From Desulfopila sp. IMCC35008 (lineage in GTDB: Bacteria; Desulfobacterota; Desulfobulbia; Desulfobulbales; Desulfocapsaceae), in the NCBI RefSeq assembly GCF_010646885.2, contig NZ_CP050700.1, positions 3,126,501-3,190,500 on the forward strand: DNA of 64,000 nucleotides, read 5' to 3'. Below, piece by piece: positions 28,580 through 38,283 of this stretch. The notes under the pieces were generated by a model. It did not search any database. It had not been told where the DNA came from and saw only the letters and a program-made list of their open reading frames with translations. How positions within the stretch are numbered: the first letter of the stretch is position 1; each line of letters starts with the position of its first letter. The position numbers and the translations under genes were made by a program.

Positions 28580-29923
28580 CTAATTATCTTCCTGCCCACC
28601 TGAAAGAAAGGATAAAACCACTTCAGCCTGCCTCGCAGCTGCCCCCTGCTGAGACCCTGCTGTTTTCTCTGCCTGTCGGCATACCTGATGATAATCACCT
28701 TGATTATCCCTGAAGTGCTCTATTTTCTCCACTAAATCGGTTGTATTGTACACCGTATATCCACAGCCAGCCTTTTCAAGTAACTCTACCCCATCCCTGA
28801 AATCATCCATCGACGGGCCATAAAACACAGGTTTCCCCCAGAGCGCAGGTTCCAGGATATTATGCCCTCGCTTATCAACCAGGCTGCCACCACAAAACAC
28901 GTAGGTGGCAATAGAGTACATCTTTGACAAATCGCCAAAGGTATCAATCAGAACAATTGGATACTGTCGTTTTTTGCCACCCTGTAAATCACTGAACAGA
29001 TCGACACCACAATCATTTCGCCGAAACATCTCCAGGATAGAGCTTACCCGCTGCAGATGCCGCGGAGCAAGCAACCAAATGATATTATTACGTTTTTTGA
29101 GAGCCCTGAAAACTGTCAGCAACTGCTCTTCCTCGTCATCATGAGTAGAACCGGCGACAAAGACCTCCTCTTCCCGGGAAACAGCAAGTAACCTGCGATA
29201 CCTATCCTGCAATTCATTGACATTATCGGGAAGATACCTGTCAAACTTGATATTTCCAGTCACTTCAATACTCTCAGCAGCGACACCGGCTCCCAGAAAG
29301 CGCTCACGATCCGTTTCGCTGATAAGGCACAACCTGGAAAAATTGGCCAGCACTGTCTTAAAGAACCATGAGTATTTATGATACGTTTGTACAGACCTGA
29401 GTGACATCCTGCCATTCACCATCAAAACAGGGATTTCTTGTTTATGTAATTTGCGCAACAGCAGCGGCCATAACTCTGTTTCAAGACAGACATACACGTC
29501 AGGGTCAAGTAAACGAACCGCTCGCCCCACCATGCCGGGCAGATCAAGGGGTGCTAGCAGACATGTAACATCATCCAGCTGCGATTCGGCGAAAATACGG
29601 CCATGAATAGTCATGGTAGTAAGAATTATATCAATCGAATCATCAACTCTTCGTAACTCGTCAATAAGCAGAGAGGCCGCCTGGACCTCTCCAACTGAAG
29701 CGGCGTGAAACCAAACCCTTTTCCCGCTCTTCTTCCCAACGACACGCTTATAGAGTGAAAACCGTTGACGAATGCCTTCACGATGGTTACCCGTAATCAG
29801 CACATAAACGAGTAGCAGCACCAGGGCGGGATACAACAACAGGATCAATAATAACTGATAAACGATATACAACTTTCTCTCCGGCAGGCCAGATTGGTAT
29901 TTGGTTAGGGTTAAAGACATCAT
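28580..29923 (-). CDS. waaA: 3-deoxy-D-manno-octulosonic acid transferase (WaaA/KdtA)
   Basis: Adds Kdo from CMP-Kdo to lipid A precursor at the inner face of the cytoplasmic membrane. The 447-residue protein has an N-terminal membrane segment, the GT30 donor-side block VWFHAASVGEVQAASLL, GNIKFDRYLP and the C-terminal CGGSLVDKRGHNILEPALWG. This supports a Gram-negative outer membrane with lipopolysaccharide. No lpxK or other lipid A gene lies beside it. It is convergent with the M1/ChaN fusion gene. Confidence 0.93.
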   Translation of the reverse strand: MMSLTLTKYQSGLPERKLYIVYQLLLILLLYPALVLLLVYVLITGNHREGIRQRFSLYKRVVGKKSGKRVWFHAASVGEVQAASLLIDELRRVDDSIDIILTTMTIHGRIFAESQLDDVTCLLAPLDLPGMVGRAVRLLDPDVYVCLETELWPLLLRKLHKQEIPVLMVNGRMSLRSVQTYHKYSWFFKTVLANFSRLCLISETDRERFLGAGVAAESIEVTGNIKFDRYLPDNVNELQDRYRRLLAVSREEEVFVAGSTHDDEEEQLLTVFRALKKRNNIIWLLAPRHLQRVSSILEMFRRNDCGVDLFSDLQGGKKRQYPIVLIDTFGDLSKMYSIATYVFCGGSLVDKRGHNILEPALWGKPVFYGPSMDDFRDGVELLEKAGCGYTVYNTTDLVEKIEHFRDNQGDYHQVCRQAEKTAGSQQGAAARQAEVVLSFLSGGQEDN

Positions 29924-30173
29924 ATGAATTCCTTACCGTACGCGGTCAATTAACCCGGAAAGATCAGGATAGTCAACCGGCAATGGTTTGCCATTTCAGG
30001 TAGCAATTCCACCGACTATTGTTGCAGAAGATTCGTGATCAGGTTGTTTTCCCACGATTTATTTTTATCGTACTCGCACCATGCAGGGTGGTAATTCCTG
30101 TACCGGAGACATTTTCACGGACAGGTTATAACCCCACATTTTGCGAGATTATCACTTTTCAAATGGAGCAACC

Positions 30174-31205
30174 ATGCGTAGAGTGTCACTTCTGACTGTA
30201 CTCACACTACTTACATTCATCTTTTTTGGAGAATCATCGATGGCAAAATCAAAACTGGAAGACGGCCTGTATGCCAAATTCAACACCTCAAAAGGAGAGA
30301 TCGTCTGTGCTCTCGAATTTGAAAAAACGCCCCTGACGGTTACCAACTTCGTCGGCCTTGCAGAAGGGACAAAAGACCTCGGCGGCGGCGCAAAATCCAA
30401 GGGTGAAAAATATTACGATGGCCTCACCTTCCATAGAGTCATTCCAGACTTCATGGTTCAGGGTGGTTGCCCGCTCGGAAGCGGTACAGGCGGTCCCGGC
30501 TACACCTTCCCCGATGAGATTGATCCGAGCCTCAAACATGAAAAACCAGGAGTTCTCTCCATGGCCAACGCCGGACCGGGAACTAACGGCAGCCAATTCT
30601 TCATCACTCACGTCCCCACCCCGTGGCTTGATGGCAAACACACCGTTTTCGGCCATGTTGTAAGTGGCCAGGATGTTGTGGACAAAATCAAACAGGGAGA
30701 TACCATAGACTCTGTTGAAATCATCCGAGTCGGTAAAAAAGCAGAAGCCTTCAAGTCTGACCAGGCTGCTTTTGACGTATTGCTCGACGGCTTCGAAAAA
30801 CATCAAAAGGAAAAAGCCCTTCAGGCCATGGAAAAAGAGTTAAACCTCATCGATACCAACTGGCCTGATGCCGTTACCACTCCTTCCGGTCTTAAATACG
30901 TTGTCGTTACAGAAGGTGAAGGAGATGCCACACCGTCCAGCGGCGTTATGGTAAAAGCCCATTACACCGGCAAACTGCTCGACGGTACCAAATTTGATTC
31001 TTCCTACGACAGAGGCACGCCGATTGATTTTCCTGTGGGACAGGGGCGCGTCATCAAGGGTTGGGATGAGGCATTTCTCGGTATGAAAAAAGGCGAAAAG
31101 CGGGTTCTGATTATCCCGCCGGATCTGGGATACGGCCCCTCCGGACGCGGTCCGATTCCACCAAATGCCTACATGGTATTTGACGTTGAGCTGGTAGACT
31201 TCTAA
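30174..31205 (+). CDS. Exported peptidyl-prolyl isomerase, cyclophilin-FKBP fusion
   Basis: Two prolyl isomerase domains in one protein. After a signal peptide (cleavage probably after GESSMA) comes a cyclophilin ([24 protein letters not shown]). After a short linker comes a C-terminal FKBP domain ([34 protein letters not shown]). It should speed folding of exported proteins in the periplasm. The start at ATG 30174 follows GGAG at a good distance; an in-frame TTG at 30141 would put 11 residues before the signal. Total 343 residues. A strong terminator follows. Confidence 0.9.
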   Translation: MRRVSLLTVLTLLTFIFFGESSMAKSKLEDGLYAKFNTSKGEIVCALEFEKTPLTVTNFVGLAEGTKDLGGGAKSKGEKYYDGLTFHRVIPDFMVQGGCPLGSGTGGPGYTFPDEIDPSLKHEKPGVLSMANAGPGTNGSQFFITHVPTPWLDGKHTVFGHVVSGQDVVDKIKQGDTIDSVEIIRVGKKAEAFKSDQAAFDVLLDGFEKHQKEKALQAMEKELNLIDTNWPDAVTTPSGLKYVVVTEGEGDATPSSGVMVKAHYTGKLLDGTKFDSSYDRGTPIDFPVGQGRVIKGWDEAFLGMKKGEKRVLIIPPDLGYGPSGRGPIPPNAYMVFDVELVDF

Positions 31206-31233
31206 CCCGGACTTCTCATACACCATAAGCTTT

Positions 31234-31269
31234 AAAGGGGGTGGCTGCCGCAAAGCAGTCACCCCCTTT
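31234..31269. terminator. Bidirectional terminator between convergent genes
   Basis: AAAGGGGGTG (31234-31243) pairs with CACCCCCTTT (31260-31269), and the stem extends inward by five more pairs (GCTGC with GCAGT, one G-U). It lies between the isomerase gene (plus) and the SAM-like-domain gene (minus). Confidence 0.8.
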
Positions 31270-31303
31270 AAGTTCTTTCGGCGTGAAAAGAGCTTCAGCT
31301 CAA

Positions 31304-31918
31304 CTACTGTTCCAGCAGATATTTAAGCTTCGAGATATCCTGGTTCAGGACCAGGCTGAAAAAGATTAAAATAGCTGTAAAGGCCTGTTTCCGAACAGAG
31401 GATGAAACCTGCCTCTCGGTTTCCAGAAAACGTATATAGCTGGACACCCCCTGTTCAAGTTCCTTTTTCGAAAATGTTGCTTTTTCTGGATCAATTTTCA
31501 ATTGAAACCGTAGATACTCTTCAATCCAGCCAAGGTACATTTTCTCAGTACTGGCCCCGCAATTCTGCTTCCGCAGCATCTTTCTAAAACTACTCAGGAG
31601 GGTATCAACCTCCAGCACCCTCCCTTCAACCGGTTTACCAGGATCCCCCTGATTGGATTCGCCCTCCGGCTGATTTTTAAATCCGGTGAAATAAGTCCGG
31701 ACAGCCTTCTCAGCCTGCCCGGCCTGCCACTCCTGGAAATCCCCGGCTACTCTCAACTTTTTAAGAAAACTGTCGAGTTGCTGCTGCCATCCCAGCCCAT
31801 CGGCGTCATATTCCCGCAGGAACTGTTTCACCCAGTATGTATAATACACCTCTGTGCCTTTACGAACCAGAACATCATAGAGCAGGTAGTTTACAAATCC
31901 ATTTTCATCAAAACCCAT
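31304..31918 (-). CDS. Stand-alone integrase/recombinase SAM-like N-terminal domain protein
   Basis: The C-terminal 110 residues match the N-terminal core-binding SAM-like domain of tyrosine recombinases, especially integron-type integrases (STEKMYLGWIEEYLRF, FLETERQVSSSVRKQAFTAI). The catalytic domain with its R-H-R-Y residues is completely absent: the protein stops right after the SAM-like domain. The N-terminal 100 residues are not recognised. The start is uncertain; I prefer the Met at 31918 (MGFDENGFV), although the frame is open to 32008. This may be a remnant of a recombinase or a DNA-binding adaptor. Confidence 0.6.
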   Translation of the reverse strand: MGFDENGFVNYLLYDVLVRKGTEVYYTYWVKQFLREYDADGLGWQQQLDSFLKKLRVAGDFQEWQAGQAEKAVRTYFTGFKNQPEGESNQGDPGKPVEGRVLEVDTLLSSFRKMLRKQNCGASTEKMYLGWIEEYLRFQLKIDPEKATFSKKELEQGVSSYIRFLETERQVSSSVRKQAFTAILIFFSLVLNQDISKLKYLLEQ

Positions 31919-32169
31919 GGCTACACTCAACTTCAAATCACTAAGAATAATAAACAGTTCAGTCGCACCACCCGGACTTCTGTATTTGAACACCAACATA
32001 CAGATCAATCAACATCACCTGCCATCGAACAGACGATGTACACAATACAATAGCTCTCTGATATTTTTTCTTACTGCTTAAATGAGTTAAGGAAGAAGTC
32101 CTGATCTTGCAACTCGGTAATAAAAAAGCCCTGTTTATAAACCTGGCCGGCCCTGAAGATCTCTTACAA

Positions 32170-33663
32170 TTACAAAGAGAGATATCTCTGACGTAAATGA
32201 TCCAGGAAAAAAACCGGATTCGTTCCCTGTCCCGTGGCTGACTTCATCAACTCCTGGGATTCCATCGTGCTTGCCTGCAGCCATATCTTCTCATGCAGCC
32301 ACTCACGTACAAACAAGACCTCTCCACCGCCAAGAAGTTCCTGCCAGTCGGGATGGGCTTTTTTGATTGCATCAAAAATCTGGGCGCTGTTAAGTGCGCC
32401 AAGAGTGTAAGAAGGAAAATAGCCGAATGACCCATCCGTCCAATGAATATCCTGGAGACAGCCATCACGATAATTCCCTGCCGTTGAAAGTCCCAGGTAG
32501 CTACTCATTTTTTCATCCCAGAGGTCCGGTATGTCGGCAGCTTCGATAGAGCCGTTGATCAAGTCTCGTTCTATTTCAAAGCGAAGGATAACATGGAGCG
32601 GGTAGGTCACTTCATCCGCTTCCACTCGAATCAGGCTGGGCTTAACCCTGCTGCTTGCCGCCCAAATCTGTTCAGCAGTAAAGGATGTAGCAGCTGGCAG
32701 AACAGCATGGATCTGTCCGGTAAAATATCCGAGGAACGCCTTGGAGAGAAAGAGTTGTTTTTCAAACAGGAGAGACTGGCTTTCGTGGATACACATATTC
32801 CGCGATTGCCCAACAGGAAGCCCGTCCCACCTCTCGGGCAAACCTCCTTCATAACTTGAATGGCCCGTTTCATGAGCTGTTGCCAGGAGTGCTTCCATGA
32901 ATTCGGTCTGCCGAAAGCGGGTGGTGATTCGTTGGTCTCCACGCCCACCTGTGCTAAACGGATGCATGGACACATCGATCCTTCCACCTTCAAAATCAAA
33001 CCCGAGAGATGCCATCAGCTTTTTATTCAGCTCCAGCTGGGCATCAATGGGAAAATCGCCTTGCAGCTTCACACCATCTTGCCCCTGATGGTCAAGGACC
33101 TGGTTCAAAAGACGAGGCAACTGCTCTTTCAACTCAAGAAAAACCTGGTTGATAAAATCGCTGCTGTCACCTGTACAGTAAAGATCGAGCAAGGCATCGT
33201 ACGGTGTGCCGAATGTATCCCCTCCGTCATCCTGGCGAGCCTGCGCTTCCTGGCGGGACAGGTTAACAACCTCAGCGAAATTTGCGAGAAACCCCACCCA
33301 ATCGTTTCCCATGCGCTGCTTCCGCCAACCATGTTCACAACGCGAACCGGCAAGCGATTGAGCCTTCACCAGATCTTCAGGGAGACAGGCTGACTGTCGA
33401 TATGTCCGCTCCATCTCTGTAAGTGAGCGGCAAATCTCAGGTGTCGTCTCCTCTTCACGTGCCTCTATAATGAGATCGGCAGTCTCCTTGGTCGTCAACA
33501 ACTTATGATGTAAAGCAACCAATTCTGCAATAGAAGCCGCCCTGCTATCATTACCCTTTGGCGGCATCATCACCTGTTGATCCCATTGCAGGAAGGTAAG
33601 GGCGTGTTCAAGCTGAGCGAGTTGCCTGAATTTTGTTTCGAGCTGAATATATGGACGGTTCAT
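32170..33663 (-). CDS. Carboxypeptidase Taq (M32) metallopeptidase
   Basis: Zinc metallocarboxypeptidase of family M32, removing C-terminal residues from peptides in the cytoplasm. The 497-residue length is typical. The zinc site is HETGH in LLATAHETGHSSYEGG, followed by ESQSLLFEKQ supplying the third ligand. Another family block is SNDSRAASIAELVALHHKL near the N-terminus (here GNDSRAASIAEL). It is a single gene on the minus strand, 261 bases downstream of trpS. Confidence 0.92.
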   Translation of the reverse strand: MNRPYIQLETKFRQLAQLEHALTFLQWDQQVMMPPKGNDSRAASIAELVALHHKLLTTKETADLIIEAREEETTPEICRSLTEMERTYRQSACLPEDLVKAQSLAGSRCEHGWRKQRMGNDWVGFLANFAEVVNLSRQEAQARQDDGGDTFGTPYDALLDLYCTGDSSDFINQVFLELKEQLPRLLNQVLDHQGQDGVKLQGDFPIDAQLELNKKLMASLGFDFEGGRIDVSMHPFSTGGRGDQRITTRFRQTEFMEALLATAHETGHSSYEGGLPERWDGLPVGQSRNMCIHESQSLLFEKQLFLSKAFLGYFTGQIHAVLPAATSFTAEQIWAASSRVKPSLIRVEADEVTYPLHVILRFEIERDLINGSIEAADIPDLWDEKMSSYLGLSTAGNYRDGCLQDIHWTDGSFGYFPSYTLGALNSAQIFDAIKKAHPDWQELLGGGEVLFVREWLHEKIWLQASTMESQELMKSATGQGTNPVFFLDHLRQRYLSL

Positions 33664-33826
33664 AGTCTCTTCGATAGACTGCAGGGTTACTTATTCCACC
33701 TCGTCTTTATTAACAAGACTGTAAACAAAAGAGCATTTCACCAGGTATAGCAGAACCGTTCTCTCTTAACACATTCAAGTGGTTTCCACATAGCAGAGTA
33801 AGACCTGTACCTAATATTCAGAGAAC

Positions 33827-33851
33827 CCTGCAAGACTAACAATCTTGCAGG
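33827..33851 (-). terminator. Hairpin downstream of trpS (possible terminator)
   Basis: CCTGCAAGA and TCTTGCAGG form a 9-bp stem with a 7-base loop, about 75 bases past the trpS stop. The minus-strand side has only a weak T-tract, so activity as a terminator is uncertain. Confidence 0.4.
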
Positions 33852-33924
33852 AACTTATTTTGAAATACTCCAGAATACTTAAAAAACCAATACGCGATCC
33901 ATGGTCGGATTAACTGAGGAAGCA

Positions 33925-34890
33925 TTAATATTTCAAGCCAACCCTTTCCCTCACCAGGTCGAGTGTTACAGTCGCTTTTGCACGAGCCTTTTCCGCTCCC
34001 TTGGCCAGGATTGACCTGAGTTCTGCTGGGTCGGAAAGGAATTCAGTTTTCTTTAAACGGGCATCGGCAAATTTGTCTTCCAGCAATTCCAGCAGTTCAA
34101 GTTTCAGATAGCCGTAAGCCGCACCACCGTTTACATACAGGTCGTTAATTTCAGACATTCTCTGGGGTGTGGCAAATAGCTTCAACAGCTGGTAGAGGTT
34201 ACATGCATCGGGATCTTTTGGATCTTCCACCGGCGTAGCATCTGTCTCGATGGCCATAACCCGTTTCTTCAGAGGTTTTCCACTGAGAAAAATCGGAATG
34301 GTATTGCCATAAGACTTTGACATTTTCTGGCCATCCAGACCGGGAACTATGGCTGTTGTCTCACTTATCGCCGGTTCAGGCACTGTGAATGTATCACCAA
34401 ATTGGTTATTGAATTTCTGGGCAATATCCCGTGCTACTTCTAAATGCTGCTTCTGATCCTTGCCGACAGGTACAAGGTCTGCCTGGAAAAGAAGGATATC
34501 GGCAGCCATCAATACAGGATAAGAAAACAGCCCATGACTTGGCATTATACCCTTGGATACCTTATCCTTGTAGGAGTGACACCGTTCGATCAGACCCATC
34601 GGTGCAAGCGTTGACAGAATCCATGTTAATTCGCACACTTCAGGGACGTCTGACTGTACCCAGAAAATACAACGATCCGGATCCAGTCCCAATGCCAGGA
34701 AGTCTGCAGCGGCCTCAAGGGTACCTGTAGATAATTTTTCCCGATCCTGCACGGAGGTCAGGGCATGCAGGTCTACAATAAAGACATACAATTCCGAACT
34801 CTTCATTTGTGTAATCATTGGCTGCATCATGCCGAAGTAGTTTCCGATATGCAGCTGCCCCGATGGTTGAATACCTGATAATACTTTCAT
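33925..34890 (-). CDS. trpS: Tryptophanyl-tRNA synthetase
   Basis: Class I aminoacyl-tRNA synthetase charging tRNA-Trp. The 321 residues are near the normal bacterial length. The HIGH-type motif is HIGN (PSGQLHIGNYFGMMQP) and the second signature is KMSKS (DGQKMSKSYGN). Both are intact. The gene stands alone on the minus strand with 359 bases of non-coding DNA between it and dnaK. Confidence 0.95.
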   Translation of the reverse strand: MKVLSGIQPSGQLHIGNYFGMMQPMITQMKSSELYVFIVDLHALTSVQDREKLSTGTLEAAADFLALGLDPDRCIFWVQSDVPEVCELTWILSTLAPMGLIERCHSYKDKVSKGIMPSHGLFSYPVLMAADILLFQADLVPVGKDQKQHLEVARDIAQKFNNQFGDTFTVPEPAISETTAIVPGLDGQKMSKSYGNTIPIFLSGKPLKKRVMAIETDATPVEDPKDPDACNLYQLLKLFATPQRMSEINDLYVNGGAAYGYLKLELLELLEDKFADARLKKTEFLSDPAELRSILAKGAEKARAKATVTLDLVRERVGLKY

Positions 34891-35249
34891 CTGTCTCGTA
34901 ATGATTTTTTGGTTAATAAGAAATTATCCCGACTTCATCTTCAGTTCTGGCTATGTCGCTTTCTCATCTTCTGATGAGTAATCATCGTATACAATTTCTA
35001 CTGCCAGAGTATTTCTAAAGATACGGCACACTATGAAATGACTTTAAGCATGAAAATGTGACCTGAAACAGCTCATATACCGAGAGCCATGCAATACTGA
35101 ACAAGAATCAAAAGCACACTCTATATGAGAAATTCAGGTTAGATATGTAACTGGAATACCATACAGCAAAAACAAATAAAAAGGGAGTAAGGAAAACGAA
35201 TCCCCTTACTCCCATATTGCTCGCTAACGAAACTGTTGAGAAATCGAGA
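34891..35249. other. 359-base intergenic region upstream of trpS
   Basis: Between dnaK (its 3' end) and trpS (its 5' end), both minus strand. It contains the dnaK terminator at 35183-35213 and presumably the trpS promoter; no reading frame or further structured element was recognised. Confidence 0.5.
35183..35213 (-). terminator. Intrinsic terminator of grpE-dnaK
   Basis: GGGAGTAAGG and CCTTACTCCC are perfect 10-base arms with an 11-base loop. On the minus strand the stem is followed by TTTTTATTTGTTTTTG. It lies 37 bases past the dnaK stop. Confidence 0.85.
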
Positions 35250-37163
35250 CTACTTCACTTCCTCGAAATCGGCGTCAACTACATCATCGTCATCTTTCTT
35301 TTTCTTAGCATCGGCTCCAGATGCTTTTTCTGCTCCAGCCGCATCAGGATTCTCCTGTGAAGCCTGGGCATACATCAATTCCGCCAGCTTATGGGATGCT
35401 GCAGTGAGTGCGTCGATAGCGCTCTTGATGGTATCAACATCTTCACTGTCCATCACACCCTTAACGTTTTCAACCTCTTTCTCAACATTGGACCGGGTCT
35501 CATCATCAACCTTGTCACCGAGATCCTTAAGGCTTTTCTCGGTCGCATGTACGATAGAGTCCGCCTGGTTACGCACCTCAACCAGTTCCTTACGCTTCTT
35601 GTCCTCTTCAGCGTGCAGCTCTGCGTCCTTTGTCATTTTCTCGATCTCTTCTTCAGTGAGACCGGAAGACGCTGTAATACGGATCGACTGTTCTTTCCCT
35701 GTACCAAGATCCTTTGCAGAAACATGAAGAATACCATTGGCATCAAGATCAAAGGTCACCTCGATCTGGGGCACGCCTCGTGGTGCTGAAGGAATATCGG
35801 TCAGTTCAAAACGGCCGATGGTTTTATTATCCTGTGCCATCTCGCGCTCACCCTGCAGAACATGGATGGAAACAGCAGGCTGATTGTCGGCGGCAGTCGA
35901 AAAGACCTGACTCTTCTTGGTCGGAACAGTGGTATTTTTCTCGATCAGCTTGGTGGTAATGCCGCCAAGAGTCTCGATACCTAAAGAAAGCGGGGTCACA
36001 TCGAGCAGCAGGACGTCTTTAACATCACCCTGCAGAACACCACCCTGGATTGCTGCACCAACGGCTACAACCTCATCCGGGTTTACCCCCTTGTTCGGAG
36101 CCTTGCCGAAAATCTCCTGCACCTTCGCCTGCACCTTCGGCATACGGGTCATACCACCAACCAGAATCACCTCGTCGATATCTGACGGGGAAAGACCAGC
36201 ATCTTTTAACGCCACACGACACGGCTCAGCTGTACGCTCGACCAGATCATCGACCAGGCTTTCGTACTTAGCACGGCTCAGTTTCAGATTCAAGTGTTTG
36301 GGGCCGGTAGCATCTGCAGTGATAAACGGCAGGTTGATATCGGTCTCAACAGTTGTGGAAAGCTCCATCTTGGCCTTTTCCGCCTCTTCTTTCAGACGCT
36401 GGAGGGCCATTTTATCGCCACGCAGATCAATGCCCTGCTCGCGCTTGAACTCATCCGCAAGCCAGTTCACGATACGCATATCGAAATCTTCACCACCGAG
36501 GAACGTGTCTCCATTTGTAGACTTTACCTCGAATACGCCATCACCGATCTCCAGGATGGAAACATCGAAAGTACCGCCACCGAGATCGAATACGGCGATT
36601 TTCTCCTCGCCTTTTTTATCGAGACCATAAGCAAGTGATGCAGCAGTCGGCTCGTTAATAATCCTCTGAACGTTCAGGCCCGCAATCTTACCGGCGTCTT
36701 TTGTCGCCTGTCGCTGGGAATCGTTAAAGTAGGCGGGAACCGTAACAACCGCGTCTGTCACTTCCTCACCAAGATACTCCTCGGCAGTCTGCTTCATCTT
36801 GGCCAGTACCATGGCAGAGATCTCGGCAGGACGATACACCTTGCCATCCACCTCAACGGATACGGAGCCGTTTGTTCCTTCAACAATTTTGAAAGGACTG
36901 ATGTCGGTGGAACGTTTTACCTCTGCATCGGTAAACTTACGACCGATGAGACGCTTGATTGCATAGAGGGTTTTTTCAGGATTGGTCACCGCCTGACGCT
37001 TAGCGATCTGCCCTACCAGCCGCTCGCTGTTATCCGCGAACGCAACGACCGACGGAGTGGTCCTGTTGCCCTCAGCATTGGCGATAACTTTCGGTTCACC
37101 GCCTTCCATAATTGCCACACATGAGTTGGTGGTTCCCAAATCAATACCGATAATTTTACCCAT
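35250..37163 (-). CDS. dnaK: Chaperone protein DnaK (Hsp70)
   Basis: ATP-dependent chaperone working with GrpE and DnaJ in the cytoplasm. The 637 residues start with the actin-like ATPase signature [17 protein letters not shown]. Further blocks are [17 protein letters not shown] and [14 protein letters not shown]. The substrate-binding domain ends in an acidic tail, [14 protein letters not shown]. It follows grpE by 154 bases that contain a 9-bp palindrome. No dnaJ follows; trpS is next. Confidence 0.98.
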   Translation of the reverse strand: MGKIIGIDLGTTNSCVAIMEGGEPKVIANAEGNRTTPSVVAFADNSERLVGQIAKRQAVTNPEKTLYAIKRLIGRKFTDAEVKRSTDISPFKIVEGTNGSVSVEVDGKVYRPAEISAMVLAKMKQTAEEYLGEEVTDAVVTVPAYFNDSQRQATKDAGKIAGLNVQRIINEPTAASLAYGLDKKGEEKIAVFDLGGGTFDVSILEIGDGVFEVKSTNGDTFLGGEDFDMRIVNWLADEFKREQGIDLRGDKMALQRLKEEAEKAKMELSTTVETDINLPFITADATGPKHLNLKLSRAKYESLVDDLVERTAEPCRVALKDAGLSPSDIDEVILVGGMTRMPKVQAKVQEIFGKAPNKGVNPDEVVAVGAAIQGGVLQGDVKDVLLLDVTPLSLGIETLGGITTKLIEKNTTVPTKKSQVFSTAADNQPAVSIHVLQGEREMAQDNKTIGRFELTDIPSAPRGVPQIEVTFDLDANGILHVSAKDLGTGKEQSIRITASSGLTEEEIEKMTKDAELHAEEDKKRKELVEVRNQADSIVHATEKSLKDLGDKVDDETRSNVEKEVENVKGVMDSEDVDTIKSAIDALTAASHKLAELMYAQASQENPDAAGAEKASGADAKKKKDDDDVVDADFEEVK

Positions 37164-37244
37164 GACTTCTTTCTCCTTGTATCAATCTAAATCGGATAAT
37201 GTGTTTCCGAGAATCCTATTTTTTTATAAAAAACCTATAGCGTT

Positions 37245-37265
37245 TGACCACTTCTAAAGTGGTCA
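37245..37265 (-). promoter_or_regulatory. Palindrome in the grpE-dnaK spacer
   Basis: TGACCACTT-CTA-AAGTGGTCA is a perfect inverted repeat with 9-base arms. On the minus strand its end (TGGTCA) lies 16 bases before TATAAA, which could make a -35/-10 pair for a dnaK promoter. It could therefore be an operator over that promoter, or an RNA hairpin in the intercistronic region. It is not a CIRCE element (TTAGCACTC-N9-GAGTGCTAA). Confidence 0.4.
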
Positions 37266-37317
37266 TCTTCCATGATTTGTCAAGTAACGCAATTTGAATT
37301 TTCGCGTCTGTAAGCAG

Positions 37318-37929
37318 TTATTCTGGCTTACCCGAGGAAACAACAACCTTGGCAGCCCGCAAGAGTCTGTCTTTGTAGTAATATCCCTTCTCAAACTCAG
37401 TTACGACACTGTTTGCAGGAATGGTATCACTTGGTTCCATGGTAAGTGCTTCCTGATGGTTGGGATCAAAGGGTTTGCCCACCGCCTCAACAGGTTTGAC
37501 CTCAAACTTTTCCAAAGTCAAATTGAGGCTCTTCAAGGTAAGCTGAACACCTTCCAAAAGTCCGGCCAGGTTCTTCTCGGCAGAAGCTCCTTCCACCACA
37601 CCCTGACCAATGGCCCGCTCAAGATTGTCCACCGCCGGCAGGATCTCTCTGAAAATCTGTTCACCTGAATATTTCAGGGCGGTCATACGTTCCCGTTCCA
37701 TCCGTTTCTTGAAGTTTTCAGATTCGGCGACCGTTCTCAATAACTGGTCGCGAAGCTCAGCGACTTCCTTGCGGGCGGCCTCAAGCTCGTCTTCAGGAGT
37801 CTGGGCCTCCTCCTGCACTTCTTCTGCAACACTCTCTGAAGGCGACTCTACCGTTGCTTCAGAATCCACACTCTCCTCGATTGTGGTTTTCTCGTCTTCA
37901 AGATCATTGTTTTTCTTCTCTTTACTCAC
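37318..37929 (-). CDS. grpE: Nucleotide exchange factor GrpE
   Basis: Releases ADP from DnaK. An acidic N-terminal tail of about 50 residues precedes a coiled coil (DELEAARKEVAELRDQLLRT) and the C-terminal beta domain (KPFDPNHQEALTMEPS, GYYYKDRLLRAAKVVVS). I start at the GTG at 37929 because GGAGG stands five bases before it; an in-frame GTG four codons upstream overlaps that ribosome binding site. It is cotranscribed with or adjacent to dnaK. No hrcA was found upstream. Confidence 0.93.
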   Translation of the reverse strand: MSKEKKNNDLEDEKTTIEESVDSEATVESPSESVAEEVQEEAQTPEDELEAARKEVAELRDQLLRTVAESENFKKRMERERMTALKYSGEQIFREILPAVDNLERAIGQGVVEGASAEKNLAGLLEGVQLTLKSLNLTLEKFEVKPVEAVGKPFDPNHQEALTMEPSDTIPANSVVTEFEKGYYYKDRLLRAAKVVVSSGKPE

Positions 37930-38283
37930 CCAGTCCTCCACTGTCAGCGAATTATGTTCATCAATCAGGAAAGCCGCATTCCTGTTGGTTTGCGGCCTAT
38001 TTTCATAACCTGTGCGAACAATAAGTAGCCGGAAAAGATTGTCAAGATTTGGAGTCGTGGAATTCAGAATTTTATATTATCCTGAAAGCTCCGGCCTTTA
38101 GAGTAAAGAAAAACTTGATTCAGCCTGCAGCTCAACCACTTTATCCGTGGAGGGCCTGCACTACTGGTTTGCAGCGCCTCGGAAGCCTGAATCGGTTTAT
38201 AGAGGTCGTTGAAACGTTTGCTCCATCTCCGGCTAGGGTACAGTGCAGCAGGGGGGAATCAGGAAGAAAGATATAGAAGGAAA
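37930..38283. other. 354-base intergenic region upstream of grpE
   Basis: Lies between the 3' end of the NtrC-type regulator gene and grpE, both minus strand. It should carry the heat-shock promoter of grpE-dnaK. I looked for CIRCE and for a clear heat-shock-factor-type promoter and could support neither. No reading frame stands out. Confidence 0.4.

Noticed and set aside
29978..29992. CGGCAATGGTTTGCC as a sigma-54 promoter upstream of the prolyl isomerase gene
   Set aside because: GG and GC are separated by nine bases instead of ten on both strands, which is known to abolish activity.
37930..38283. CIRCE operator for HrcA upstream of grpE
   Set aside because: TTAGCACTC-N9-GAGTGCTAA or a close variant is not present on either strand, and no hrcA gene is adjacent.
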